The position numbers were made by a program, and so were the translations under genes. Shown piece by piece: positions 1 to 10,081 of a DNA stretch of 64,000 bases (its first letter is position 1; each line of letters opens with the position of its first letter). This DNA is from Triticum aestivum (taxonomy: Eukaryota > Streptophyta > Magnoliopsida > Poales > Poaceae): NCBI RefSeq assembly GCF_018294505.1, contig NC_057802.1:554504712-554568711 (forward strand). The letters are read 5' to 3'. The notes below the pieces were generated by a model that was not told the origin of the DNA, made no database searches, and was given only the letters and a program-made list of their open reading frames with translations.

Positions 1-187
1 CACACTTTGCCTAAGCTTAGCTGTGTCAAAGTTAGTCATGAATGAAGTTCAACCATGGAGTCTTCTAGATTCTACATGCGGCGGAATCTGGTGAAATGTA
101 GATGATATCCAACGGCCAGTAGTGCTCGGATTTGCCATCTTTGTACCGTCGGATTGGCTTCATCCAACGACCAACTTTCAAAGTTAT
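1..187. repeat. Direct repeat copy A (187 bp)
   Basis: This segment is repeated almost exactly, in the same orientation, at 606-792, with only scattered substitutions. Both copies begin near ctttgcctaagcttag and end in ccaactttcaaagttat. The window starts inside or at the edge of this copy, so its true left limit is unknown. No coding or terminal motif identifies the family. Confidence 0.8.
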
Positions 188-605
188 GGTTTGGTTTGCA
201 GCCTAAGGTTGCCACGCCTAAGCTTAGGCGTGCCACAAGTGTGTTTTTTTGCGTTCTCGTCTCAGCATAGTTGTTCCCTCTTCATGCATGCTCAACTCAA
301 CACCCCTCTTCATGTATGCTCTCTTCATGCATGCTTCTAGTGTATTTGTGCTAATCTAGTGTGGACTCATGCACCGTCCATACACTCTACCAAACACCCA
401 AAAATGGGTCGAGAAGGGAACTCTTGGGATCACGCACCCTTCATACACCCTACCAAACACACCAGGCATGTGTTTGGTTCATTGCTAAACTTGTGGCTTG
501 CCACACTTTTCTAGCTACATGGTCCACATGTCATAGACTCAACTTCTTGCCAAATCTTGCCACACTTGTGGTGGCCATTTTGTTAGCCACATTTTTTGTT
601 TCAGA
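188..605. other. Spacer between the 187-bp repeats
   Basis: The spacer is AT-rich and holds short internal repeats around ttcatgcatgct and accaaacaca. The open frame through 361-807 runs across spacer and repeat with no recognisable domain, so I do not call it a gene. Together with its flanks it may be an unclassified repeat element. Confidence 0.4.
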
Positions 606-792
606 CATACTTTGCCTAAGCTTAGTTGTGGCAAAGTTAGTCATGAATGAAGTTCAACCATGGAGTCTTCTAGATTCTACATGTGGCAGAATCTGGTGGA
701 ATGTAGATGATATCCAACGGCCAATAGTGCTCGGATTTGCCATCTTTGTACCGTCGGATTGGCTTCATCCAACGACCAACTTTCAAAGTTAT
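606..792. repeat. Direct repeat copy B (187 bp)
   Basis: This is the second copy of the segment at 1-187, of equal length and differing at only a few positions. Two near-identical direct copies about 600 bp apart could be a tandem duplication or the terminal repeats of a small retroelement. No primer-binding site or TG..CA ends were identified to decide. Confidence 0.8.
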
Positions 793-1404
793 TCACACAC
801 TATATAGGGGGTATAGATATAGATGTGCCGGCCCGTTGCAATGGATCCAAAGTATATCTGTTTAGTGGAGTGCACTCTAAACACATTATCTATTTATTTT
901 TCTCTAACCTTTCGTAGCCATGCAACCAAGCCACATAAGCTTCATGGGTGCCCCCCACATCATATTATTCATACTACGTTGACAGAAAAAAAATCACCCA
1001 AAACAAGATCTTCCCGTTTTTTGTTCCTACGATGCTGTGACATGCACGTACCTACTAGTTGTACAGTGGTAGTACTAGTTGTATAGTACAAACTTGGTAC
1101 TAGTAGGAGCAGAGTAGTACGGAATGCTCCTACTCTATCAACGAGCCCCATCTGACACCAAATTTCTTGGCTTCCGTGCTACAGCTAGATCTTCCCCTCG
1201 TTTCTGTTTTCCAACCCGGCGGCAGGCGGGGTGCGGTTTGCCAATAGTCGGTTTGCTCAACGGCGGTCCCACATGAAAGTGAAAGTGCTAGGCAACACGC
1301 CTTCCCTAAGCTATGTGTCATGCCGGACGGGCCGTGGAGTACTCCCGTTTCCCGGGCGTGTGTGGGGGGAGTGCGACGCGAGCGCGGAAGGCCTTTTCCT
1401 TTTA
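793..1404. other. No gene seen; degenerate Helitron-like 3' end near 820
   Basis: Around 816-845 a motif resembling the minus-strand Helitron 3' ends of this window appears (gtgccggcccgttgcaatgg), but it lacks a clean CTAG. The stretch 1200-1340 contains a short segment related to 1990-2050 (cggtttg..cggtcc..acatg). I see no supportable gene here. Confidence 0.3.
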
Positions 1405-1909
1405 CTAGCAATGTGCCCGTGCGTTGCGACGGATCCAAAGTAGTAGAATAGTAGTACTTGTTCACAAACTTGAAAGAAATCACTTCTGTTTTGATATACT
1501 CCTAATATATTACTCCCTCCGTTCCTAAATATTTGACTTTTTGGAGATTTCAAATGGACTATCACATACGGATTATATAGACATATTTTGAAGTGTAGAT
1601 TCACTTATTTTGCTCCGTATGTAGTCACTTATTGAAAAATCTCTAGAAAGACAAATATTGAGGAATGGAGGGAGTACTTTTCACTCAAAATATATTTCTC
1701 AGGCTGTTTTGATGAGGTGAGGGAGGGATGTGGTTGCTTTCAAGTTAATAAGGGGTTTTCTGCAAATTGGAGCAGAGAAGTGGGCTATTGTTGCAAAAAT
1801 GCCACAACTTACCTCACAGCCGTTAGATGCAGATCTAATGGCCAGAAACGACGGATGGCAGACACACCACCATCACCAACTGAGTCTTGAATAGGAGTAG
1901 GAGTAGAGA
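1405..1909 (-). mobile_element. Small non-autonomous Helitron, copy 1
   Basis: Read on the minus strand the element begins with TCTCTACTCC at 1909 and ends with a hairpin-prone segment (CGTCGCAACGCACGGGCAC) followed by CTAG at 1408-1405. It has the TC...CTRR layout of Helitrons. An A flanks the 3' end, but the base beyond the 5' end is not the expected T. Its body is related to the copies at 4741-5143 and 5798-6038, sharing gttggtgatg, tgccatcc and a cccaca-like stretch. A Stowaway MITE is inserted inside. It has no coding capacity. Confidence 0.6.
1513..1674. mobile_element. Stowaway MITE (Tc1/mariner type), nested
   Basis: The ends are ctccctccgttcc and its inverted form ggaatggagggag, flanked by TA at 1511-1512 and 1675-1676. 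The 162-bp body is near-palindromic, as in the Triticeae Stowaway family. It lies inside Helitron copy 1, so it inserted later or travelled with it. Confidence 0.9.
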
Positions 1910-2057
1910 AACATGTATAAATTGTAACATTTTGGTTGATAGAAATAACAATTGGAAACGCTAGGGGGGATATTTCCGCCAGATAAGCAGGGTACGTAGT
2001 AGCTAGGTTGGCGCATCGTCGGTTTGGTCACACGCGGTCCGACATGTTCTAGTGTTT

Positions 2058-2090
2058 CTAGCAAGATGCCCGCGCGTTGCACGAAGTTGA
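2058..2090 (-). mobile_element. Isolated Helitron-like 3' terminus
   Basis: The motif ctagcaagatgcccgcgcgt matches the minus-strand 3' ends of the Helitron family at 1405 and 5143. No 5' end was found to its right before the gene at 2304, and the flanking base is T rather than A. It may be a truncated copy. Confidence 0.35.
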
Positions 2091-2303
2091 TGGAAAAGGT
2101 AAGCACAACTTATAAATTGACGGATGGAGTACTAGTTACAGTGATGCATATAATTAAGCAAAGGGATCGCACATGTCGGCATTGACTGGAACGAGAATGC
2201 AACACCACAATAAGAATTAAGGCCACGATGATGATGCGATCGCAGTGGTGGTTACAGAAGGCAAGAAGAAAGATGCATCCATCAACGTACGACCTCCTCC
2301 TCC

Positions 2304-2864
2304 TCAACTTAGTGTGCCGGGCCACCGACCGGCGGCTTTTGTGGCGAGGTCGAGGTGCTTCTCAGCAAAGGCATCCAAGGCTTCCAGCCGGTTGAGGAAG
2401 GCCAACGTCGTAGCGTCCTCACTGGCCTTGTAGATACCTATGTACATGATTTGCTCGTACACGTGGATGTGTAGGTCGACGAATTCTTGCAGGGCGAGGT
2501 GCCTCGCGGTGAGCGCGACCTCCAGGTGGACATTCTTCGTGGTGTCGGCGGGCAGTCGTAGGGCCACCAGTGCTTGAAACAGGTTCCGGCCATGGAGGCC
2601 GATTAGGGTGGCAGGCAATGAGGAGCCCGGGCGCGCGGGCTGGAGGAGTACGGCGATGTAGTCCGCGAGCTTCTTGAGGACGGTGAACTTGTTGGTGGTG
2701 GCAACGATCATCTGGTCCAACTGAGAGTCGTAGTTGGCGTCGATGGCGGCCATCCACCAGCCGGTCTCCAACACTGTCTGGAGATGATCCTCGGTGCCAT
2801 GCCGCAGGCCGACGTCGTGGACCATCTGGCACAGCCGCTGGCCGCTCGCGCGCATCGCCGCCAT
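2304..2864 (-). CDS. Hypothetical protein, 186 aa, single exon
   Basis: I do not recognise this protein. The frame is open for longer upstream (to 3035), but I choose the Met at 2864 because a clear TATA box lies 95 bp before it and the sequence ahead of that Met reads like leader. The predicted protein starts MAAMRASGQRLCQMVHDVGL, has no signal peptide or transmembrane stretch, and is rich in Ala and Leu with long helix-compatible segments, for example around ATTNKFTVLKKLADYIAVLL. It ends in a basic, Pro-containing tail. Codon usage is GC-rich with strong third-position G/C, as in many grass genes, unlike the AT-rich sequence to its left. Helitron ends lie to its left and a Harbinger-like region to its right, so it may be a surviving low-copy gene or a captured one. 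Confidence 0.55.
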   Translation of the reverse strand: MAAMRASGQRLCQMVHDVGLRHGTEDHLQTVLETGWWMAAIDANYDSQLDQMIVATTNKFTVLKKLADYIAVLLQPARPGSSLPATLIGLHGRNLFQALVALRLPADTTKNVHLEVALTARHLALQEFVDLHIHVYEQIMYIGIYKASEDATTLAFLNRLEALDAFAEKHLDLATKAAGRWPGTLS

Positions 2865-2958
2865 GGGTCTGGAGTGAGCTCTTTTGCGCTTAGTGTAGGT
2901 GCTTGGGCAAATTCTTAGGTGCGTACAATGTGGAGATGCATTGGAATGGAGGGGCGCC

Positions 2959-2965
2959 TTTATAT
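2959..2965 (-). promoter_or_regulatory. TATA box for the gene at 2304-2864
   Basis: On the minus strand the sequence reads CATATAAAGGCG, a good plant TATA context. A start site about 30 bp downstream would leave a leader of roughly 60-70 bases before the ATG at 2864. Confidence 0.55.
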
Positions 2966-3453
2966 GAGGGCAAACTGCGTTGCATTCACATCGTGCAGCC
3001 TCTTTTCCCGGTCCTCCTCCCATTACTTCCCTCATGCATTAATTGAAGGAGGATGGATTGGTCGTTCAACATTTCGGGAACCGCTACTCCCTCGCTCGTC
3101 TGCATTAAAGCCGTATCGGGAACTGCACCGCCCGCTGTCAAATCGAATAGTAGTACTGCGCCGCCCGCTGCACGCTCGGATGAACTCGCCTCCTCGCCTC
3201 CATCAAACCCCTCCGTTAAACCCGCATGCAAACCGAGAAACCTACTCCGGCCACACGTCCGTTCATGAGCGGGCCGGAATTAAACGCAACACCGGTCGAG
3301 CTCCTCCCGTCCGCGCTCAATTTAAATGAGGCCAGACGCTGGCCAAGCTCCTATCGTCCGCCCTCTATTTACACGAGGCCAGACAGACAGCGGGCAAGAA
3401 TCGCACCCCTCCGCTGCTCCCCCATCTCCGCCTTCACCAATTTCTCCACACTT

Positions 3454-3843
3454 CTGATGGCTTCCGAGGAGCCGTTCTCCAGCATATTACCCGGCTGGGT
3501 GGCTCGCCGAGCCCTCCGGATACGGGCTAGGCCGCTCGGTGCTTCACCAACCTCGCTTGGCCCGACGGAGCCAGTTTCCGCCCCAAGCAGGCGCGTGGTT
3601 CAGCAACTCGCCGCTCCAGTTCAGCTCGATGAGGAGTGGCGAGTTGCTCCACGCCGGCACGGCGGCGAGCACACCGGTACGAGCGTCGTCGCTGCCGCGT
3701 CGTACCGCGCCTCCCGTGTCTGTGGGCACGCCTCCCGTGCCTGCGGCAGCGCCATGCAGGCAGAGACAGAAGCCGGGTGTGTGGACAGCGACGAGTCGGT
3801 GGCCAGCTTCTTCGTGTCCGCCAACATCATCGAGGAGAAGTAG
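3454..3843 (+). pseudogene. Degenerate ORF of the Harbinger-like element
   Basis: A reading frame beginning at an ATG near 3457 (MASEEPFSSILPGW) runs to a stop at 3841. It is Ala/Arg/Pro-rich with no domain I recognise. The acidic C-terminus (DSDESVASFF..IIEEK) and the bases after the stop parallel the ORF of the related element ending at 39826, which finishes in an acidic SSEDE tail. I therefore read it as a decayed copy of the same element-borne protein and not as a host gene. Confidence 0.3.
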
Positions 3844-4020
3844 AACACGGGAGGCCGCCGCCAGTTGGGTCCTATGAAGGCCACCGCCGAGGCGACGATT
3901 GCGCATTCAGGTGGTTTCTTTGCTTCTTCATCTCTTCCGAGGACCTTCGTCATCCCCACAAAGTGTCTGCCGGACATGAGGAAGACAAAGGGATCTACGG
4001 GCGGCCATTTAGATTATGTA

Positions 4021-4138
4021 CTCCCTCTCCAGCTGGCGGGAAATTTTTGTTCTAAGAATGGATAAATTGTATGTATCTATAACTAAAATAAGTCTAGATA
4101 CATCCATTTCTAGGACAAGTATTTCCGGACGGAGGGAG
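4021..4138. mobile_element. Stowaway-like MITE
   Basis: The right end is a clean ggacggagggag flanked by TA (4139-4140). The left end, ctccctctcc after TA at 4019-4020, is partly degraded. The inner halves ggataaattg..atgtatct and agatacatccatt are inverted. It lies inside the Harbinger-like region. Confidence 0.75.
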
Positions 4139-4390
4139 TATTAATTATACCAAGATAGCCGGATTGGCACCGCTTAGTTCATGTAAATGTAATGAAATCC
4201 ATCATGTTTATATGAAGATCCGGCTTTTTTATACGAAATCCTTCATGCTTATATGAAATCAGTCCGTGTTTGCACGAATTTCATCTGGTTGGTTAGAGTT
4301 GTGAAAATGTATGCCGCTGGCGTTTGATGTCGTCCTCCGCGGAAGGAAACGGGAGGAAATTTGCCGGCTGCCGTTGGAGATGCTCTTATG

Positions 4391-4740
4391 CTGGAAATAA
4401 TAGAGTGACATCCAATCCATTTGAGTTAATTGCGTGTATGATTGTCCCTCTATAAAAAGTTAATTGCATGTACAGTGTACACGTGACTTGCAGGGTGGCT
4501 ACAGCTTCGTACAGAAAGTTAAAAAGAAACAAGTCCATCCTTAATCTTGTATTCTAAGTACTCTGTGGGTTCCACTGTCAGTACAGTAGCGAAAGAAGTA
4601 TATATTAAATAAGTAATATATAATATAAAAATCTAAAGTTAAAGACAGAATTCGAACTCATGTCATCGCGTTGCGAGCATCCGACGCTAACCAGTCCAGC
4701 ACATTTTTGTTGTAGACCATGCTGCTGATATATCTCCATG
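4391..4740. other. No gene seen
   Basis: This is AT-rich sequence with a short TA-rich run (taaataagtaatatataatat, 4607-4627). There is no coding or element terminus that I can support. Confidence 0.4.
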
Positions 4741-5143
4741 TCTACTCTTATACTCCATCCGTTCCTAAATATTTGTCTTTTTCAGATTTCAAATGGACTA
4801 CCACATACGGATGTGTATGTAGACATATTTTAGAGTGTAGATTCACTCATTTTGCTCCATATGTAGTCACTTGTTGAAATCTCTAAAAAGACAAATATTT
4901 AGGAACGGAGGGAGTAGAAAACAGAGTTGGTGATGATGGTGTGCGTGCCATCCAGCAATATAGGCCGTCGGATTTATGTCTAACAGATAGGAAGAAAACT
5001 ATGTCAATTTTGCAAAAATTTACCCACACCCCTCTCCACGTTCGCAAATACGGCCTTCCCTCGTTCATCCTTTTCTCTCACAAGATAAACTACTCATACA
5101 AATGCATCTTGATTTTCCATGCAACGCACGGGCATCTAGCTAG
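4741..5143 (+). mobile_element. Small non-autonomous Helitron, copy 2
   Basis: The 5' end is TCTACTCTTATA and the 3' end is gcaacgcacgggcatctagctag, with CTAG at 5140-5143 followed by T. The body after the nested MITE is about 230 bp and aligns along its whole length with copy 3 (5798-6038). The MITE at 4753-4914 sits in the 5' end: copy 3 shows the uninterrupted version cttataaaaaacagag. Confidence 0.65.
4753..4914. mobile_element. Stowaway MITE nested in Helitron copy 2
   Basis: It starts ctccatccgttcc and ends ggaacggagggag, flanked by TA (4751-4752 and 4915-4916). Comparison with Helitron copy 3 shows that it interrupts the Helitron 12 bases from its 5' end. Confidence 0.9.
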
Positions 5144-5394
5144 TTTCTTTTAAAATAGTTACTGCGATAATTGGGTTGAAGTTTTATATTTTATGTTTGC
5201 CCCGAATGATTTCGGATTCACTAGTAGTAACAAAGAAAAGGTTGCCTTGTTAATTAACAGAAAACAGGGTGAAAACTATCACATGAGGCCGGTAAAAACG
5301 AGGCACACTGGGTTCAGCGTCATCCTCACTACAGCTGTGCGCACGCGAGAAGTCTACATATCGAGGGGGCTACTGAGCGAGGCACAGAGACACA

Positions 5395-5760
5395 ATGTTC
5401 GAGAGAGAAACCAATTGACAGATTATGATCAGATTGAGTTGTCACCCTTCTGCTGTCATTGTTGGGGTGGGGGGAGGGGGAGGGAGAGAAAGACGTATCG
5501 AGAGTGTGCGCGGTAGGCACAGAGGCACAACTAGCGAGTGTGTGTGTATGTGTGTGTGTGTGTTTGAAAGAGGAGTAGATAGATTACTATCAAGATCGAG
5601 GTGCCGCCCTACTCCTTCAGTGTCAGGTAGTGTGTGTGTGTGTGTGTGTGTTTGAGAGAGAAGCCAGTCGATAGATTAGTATCAAGATCGAGGTGTCACC
5701 CTACTCCTTCGGTGTTGGGAAGTGTGTGTGTGTGTGGTTGTGTGGTTGTGGGTGTGTGTG
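5395..5760 (+). repeat. Degenerate ~95-bp tandem repeat with TG microsatellites
   Basis: Two clear units (about 5536-5628 and 5629-5722) each consist of a (TG)n run, tttgagagag/tttgaaagag, and gatagatta..tatcaagatcgaggtg, then ccctactccttc. A more diverged unit lies at 5395-5450. The array ends in a TG-rich and then G-rich run up to 5780. It fills the gap between Helitron copies 2 and 3. Confidence 0.7.
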
Positions 5761-5797
5761 TCGGGGGGGGGGCAGGGGGGGCAGTGACACTTACATA

Positions 5798-6038
5798 TCC
5801 CTATTCTTATAAAAAACAGAGTTGGTGATGATGGTGTTCCTGCCATCCTGCAATATAGGCCATCCGGCTTATACCCGACGGATAGGAAGGAAACTGTGGC
5901 AATTTTGCAAAAAGATACCCACACCCCTCTCCGCATTTGCAAATAAGGCATCCCCTCGTTCATCCTTTTCTCCCACAAGATAAACTACTCATACAAATGC
6001 ATCTTGATGTTCGGTGCAACGCATGGGCATCTTGCTAG
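5798..6038 (+). mobile_element. Small non-autonomous Helitron, copy 3
   Basis: This 241-bp element starts TCCCTATTCTTATA after an A and ends cgcatgggcatcttgctag before a T. That fits Helitron insertion between A and T with no target duplication. It has no coding capacity. It is the MITE-free reference for copy 2. Confidence 0.7.
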
Positions 6039-7200
6039 TAGGGAGAAGGAGTTTGTGTGACACATATCTAGCTATATTAAGCGATAGGTAGATAGCATTT
6101 GTGCGAGGCATACTTAAAGCATCACGAATATAAACAAAATTGTGTGCACGCAAGTGTCAGAAAAAATGAAGCGAGAAACAATGTGTTGGAGAGAGAGAGA
6201 GAGAGCGAAATCTCAAAACAAATGGTGCTTTGTTGGAATCCCATTGTATGTATTCATATGGTTCCGGAACTCGAGTTAACCTTAGGCATATGTGTGAGAG
6301 ACATTATTATACTTTGAGACATTAGTGGCTGTGGGTGGGCGGAATTAAAGGGGTGGGCTTGTTTGACAGAGAGAGCGTGTGTGTTTCTGTGTGAGAGACA
6401 TGTAGGACGGGGTAGAAAGACGAATTCTAACCTTGACGGAGGGAGAGAAATACATGAAGTGCGCGTGTGTGATTCGATGACCACATGGAAATGAGATATG
6501 TATGCATGTGAGAGAGATTGCACAATTCATTCACGTAACACTATCTAGCGATCGTGGACGTGCATCGCTTGAACATAAATCAATATCTACTTCGTATCGT
6601 GGCCAAAGGTACAATATCGATTCAACGCTATAAAGATTGGACACTCACATATCACATTTTTTCTATTTAAATAAGCCTTTTCATTTGTGCATGCCAAAGT
6701 TACAGTGATGTTTCTTCAAACAACCAATGTAGCTATCATGTACATGCACCATTGTTACTCTTACATTCAAAATCATTAGTCTTGGATGATTTAAGGTTCT
6801 ATTATGAAGTAATATATGTAATATTCATATATGAATTCAACGGGTACGCAATTTATGAAATGGAGGCTATGTAATCATATGAGCTAACACTTTTAAGTAG
6901 CGGACTTCTTTTTGTGCGCCTCTACACTAACACGTCAATGTATTATGTTTAAAGTAAATAACCAATTGCACTAAATTATCTATTTACACGAGAAATACAT
7001 AGGCTGAGCGTTTGATCCTTTTTTTTGTGAACGCGCCACTACACCCGTACGATTGGCCGCGCCCGTGTGAACGTCCAAGTTATCGGCGCATCATCCCGCG
7101 TTATTGTCTTTTTTTGGGGGTGGACACACCAATTATTAACTGCTAACGCGTGCCCCGTGTACATAGTCTCGCATGACCTTCCCGCTAGCACGGTCTAAAA
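6039..7200. other. No gene seen; GA and TG simple sequence
   Basis: The stretch contains a (GA)n run at about 6189-6207 and several GTGTGA/GAGAGA low-complexity patches (6290-6520), then AT-rich sequence. The open frames here are low-complexity and are not supported. Confidence 0.4.
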
Positions 7201-7699
7201 TTAGTTGAAACTGGATACGAATGATCCCGCGGGTGGCAAAATCTCCCGCCTCCTTCTAAAATTTCCGCCACCTTAGTCTTTAGCATGCGAAATTCCCCTT
7301 TTGTCCTTGGTGCACGGAGACCAACAGTTACAATACCGCCCTCATCTACATAATAGGTCGGGGCTGCTTTGGTAACTTCCGGTTCCCCCCACTACACGGC
7401 ACCCCCATTTCCTCTCCCCCTCCTGCAAAAACGACTAACTCCACATCACCAGAGCATCTCACATCACGCCGTCCGTACTTCATCGGCCTTTCTCCCCTCC
7501 CCTCTCGAAACCCTAGACTGCGCATCCACCGGCGTACCGGAGCCCATTCACTGCCAGCGGCGTCCACCTCGCCGGATCTGCTTCTGCGGCCGCATCTACC
7601 CCTCCCACCTCCCCTAGAAACAAGTAGACTGCTCATCCACCACTGTACCACAGCCCATTCAGTGCCGGCCTTGTCCACGGCGCCGGATCTGCTTCGCCG

Positions 7700-8150
7700 G
7701 TACTCTCGTCAACCGCCGCGCATCTGCAGCGGCTCATTCGTACTCCCCACCGGAGACGCTTCGTCCACACCCCCCGGAGCCGCCCCACCGACGCCCCCGT
7801 CGACGGCCTCTGATCCTCTTCGCCGACACCTTCCTCAACCCTACCGGAGCCGCTTCGCCGACAACATCGTCAACCCCACCGGAGTAGCTTCGCCTATACC
7901 ATTTTCAACCCTACCGGGGCCACGTTGCCAACTCACAAGTCCACGGCCTCAGATCCGCTTCCTCGCACCCTCATCCAACCTATCGGAGCAGCTTCTGACG
8001 CCCCGTTCATGGCCGCAGATCCGCATCGTCGACACCATCCTTAACCCAACCACCGGAGCAGCTTCACCTACGCCCTCGTCCACGGCCACAGATCCGCTTC
8101 GCCCACACTGTAGTCCACCCTACCGGAGCCGCTCCACAAACACCCTACTC
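7700..8150 (+). repeat. Degenerate GC-rich tandem repeat
   Basis: Units of roughly 50-60 bases carry variants of accggagc.gcttcgcc.acacc.tc.tcaaccc. They keep neither length nor reading frame exactly. The 186-aa frame over them (7662-8222) is repetitive Pro/Ser/Arg sequence, so I treat it as repeat and not as a separate protein. Confidence 0.55.
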
Positions 8151-8575
8151 GACGGTTCTAGATCTCCTTACCAGACCCCGACAGCCAGCGCAGCGTCATC
8201 ACCCTTGACGTTTCTAACCTGATTCCCACCGTCTGGCAAGATTCCAAGCACCCGCCACGGCCTAGGTACTTGTCACCTTTAAACCCGTCCAGCATCACCT
8301 GCCCGATGTACTTCAAATATACTAACAAGTCGCTTTTACCTGTTATGCAGCTGGCAAAAACTACAAGGACGATATTTCTTCTGGATCTAACAGCTTGGCC
8401 AACCAAGATCCTGGACCGAGGCATTGCTATGATCTTGTAAGCGTGTCTCCCTCTCTTGTATTGTTCTGTGCCTGCCAGCGTGCTTTGCTAGGATTTTCGA
8501 CCAGTAATCCCTTTGTGCAGACAATGATTTCTACTACTGGCTGCTAAATTAGATATGTAGATGTCATACATGATA

Positions 8576-8740
8576 CTACCTCGTACCTCCGTTCCTAAAT
8601 ATAAGTCTTTCTAGAGATTCCAATATAGGCTACATACAAAGCAAAATGAGTGAATCTACACTCGAAAATGCATCTATATACATTTGTATGCGATCCATAC
8701 TGGAATCTCTACATAGACATATATTTAGGAACAGAGGCAG
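8576..8740. mobile_element. Stowaway-like MITE
   Basis: The left end ctacctcgtacctccgttcc and right end ggaacagaggcag are imperfect inverted repeats flanked by TA (8574-8575 and 8741-8742). The interior has the usual tctttctagagattcc..ggaatctctaca palindrome. It lies inside an intron-like part of the gene remnant. Confidence 0.8.
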
Positions 8741-9520
8741 TACATTACACAAAATCATAGGTGGCATGTAGGAATTCCAGTATACTACATTAGGCTCCCT
8801 TAGAGTGCCTGCTAGTCCAGCACATAGAGTCATGGCTAGTTTATGCTACGCACACAATCATTAATTGGTGGTTTAAATATGCGCAAGGGATATGCAATGT
8901 ATTATCGTGTCGAGATGTCTGAAATTAGCCGTGCCAACTTGCAGATTGGGTTACACAATGAAAAAGTACAAGATGTATGTGGCAATTTCATGGAACATCG
9001 CAAAAAAAGGAGAGCCATCGGTGAGCCTATACAGTGTGCTATGGTACGTCACTCCTCCATTGCAATCATCGTGCCATGTTATTTGTATGCCAGTTCTATT
9101 GGCCAAGTTTCTTAGGGACAGTTATTACGAGTTATCCTAAGAAAATAAGCACCTGTGAATATAAGCTCCATGTAGTAAGACAACCCGTTCTTTTCATTGC
9201 GTTTTCAGCTTATCTTTGGTATGATAAGTGAAAAGTCTAGATTGCATTATATTTTTTCATTTTGCTGCCCATATGAAAATTAATTTGACTTGCAAACATC
9301 ACAAATTGAACCCAGTGCAGTAATTAATATGATAGGAAAATAGACCATCGCTATTTGCTCAAAATGCAAATACAAAGATACCATCTGCTTGGCACAATCT
9401 ACTTTGGTCAATGTTTTCCATAGAGATCCCATTGCCTAATTTAAACGAAAAACGCATGACCCACATTTAAATGAAGAACAATTATTTATTAAAATTCGAT
9501 GGTCCAAGTGGCTGGTTATT

Positions 9521-10081
9521 ATCATATAGCAGCACCACCTGAAAGCATCATATAGCAGCAGCAGCTCATAGCAACTCATCATACAGTAGCAGCAGCAGTA
9601 GCAGCAGTGTGCAATTCATCATATACCAGCAGCAGCTCATAGCAATTCATCATATAGCAGCAGCAGGAGCAGCTCATAGCAATTCATCATATAGCAGCAG
9701 CAGGAGCAGCTCATGGTAATTCATCATATAGTAGCAGCAGGAGGAGCAGCTCATAGCAATTCATCATATAGCAGCAGCAGGAGCAGCTCATAGCAATTCA
9801 TCATATAGCATCAGCAGGAGCAGCTCATAGCAATTCATCATACAACATCAACAGGAGCAGCTTATAGCAACTCATCATATAGCAGCAGCTCATAGCAATT
9901 CATCATATAGCAGCAGCAGCAGCTCATAGCAATTCATCATATAGCAGCAGCAGCAGCTCATAGCAATTCATCATGTAGCAGCAGCTCATAGCAATTCATC
10001 ATATAGCAGCAGCACGAGCAACTCATAGCAATGCATCATATAGTAGCAGCAGAAGCAGCTCATAGCAATTCATCGTATAGT
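9521..10081 (+). repeat. Minisatellite, (agc)n plus tcatagcaattcatcatata
   Basis: About 15 imperfect units of 22-40 bases alternate a variable agcagcagc/ggagcagc run with the conserved core tcatagcaattcatcatat. The core is strongly conserved while the triplet part varies in length. The array lies between exon-like segments of the gene remnant. Confidence 0.9.

Larger units (their letters stand above)
3040..4390 (+). mobile_element. Left-truncated Harbinger-like element
   Basis: The right end near 4373-4390 reads gttggagatgctctta, matching the terminal motif of the larger element at 38514-40170. The two also share the sequence after their ORF stops (tag..cacgggagg, 3841 and 39827) and the subterminal stretch gtgtttgcac..ttcatc. 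No matching left terminus was found, so the left limit is only approximate. GC-rich low-complexity promoter-like sequence fills 3040-3420. Confidence 0.4.

Noticed and set aside
5425..5828. Cys-Val-rich frames
   Set aside because: They are translations of TG microsatellites.
7010..7060. cactacac at 7033 as the missing left end of the CACTA element with end A
   Set aside because: There are no subterminal gggcc arrays next to it and the following sequence does not match the family terminus.
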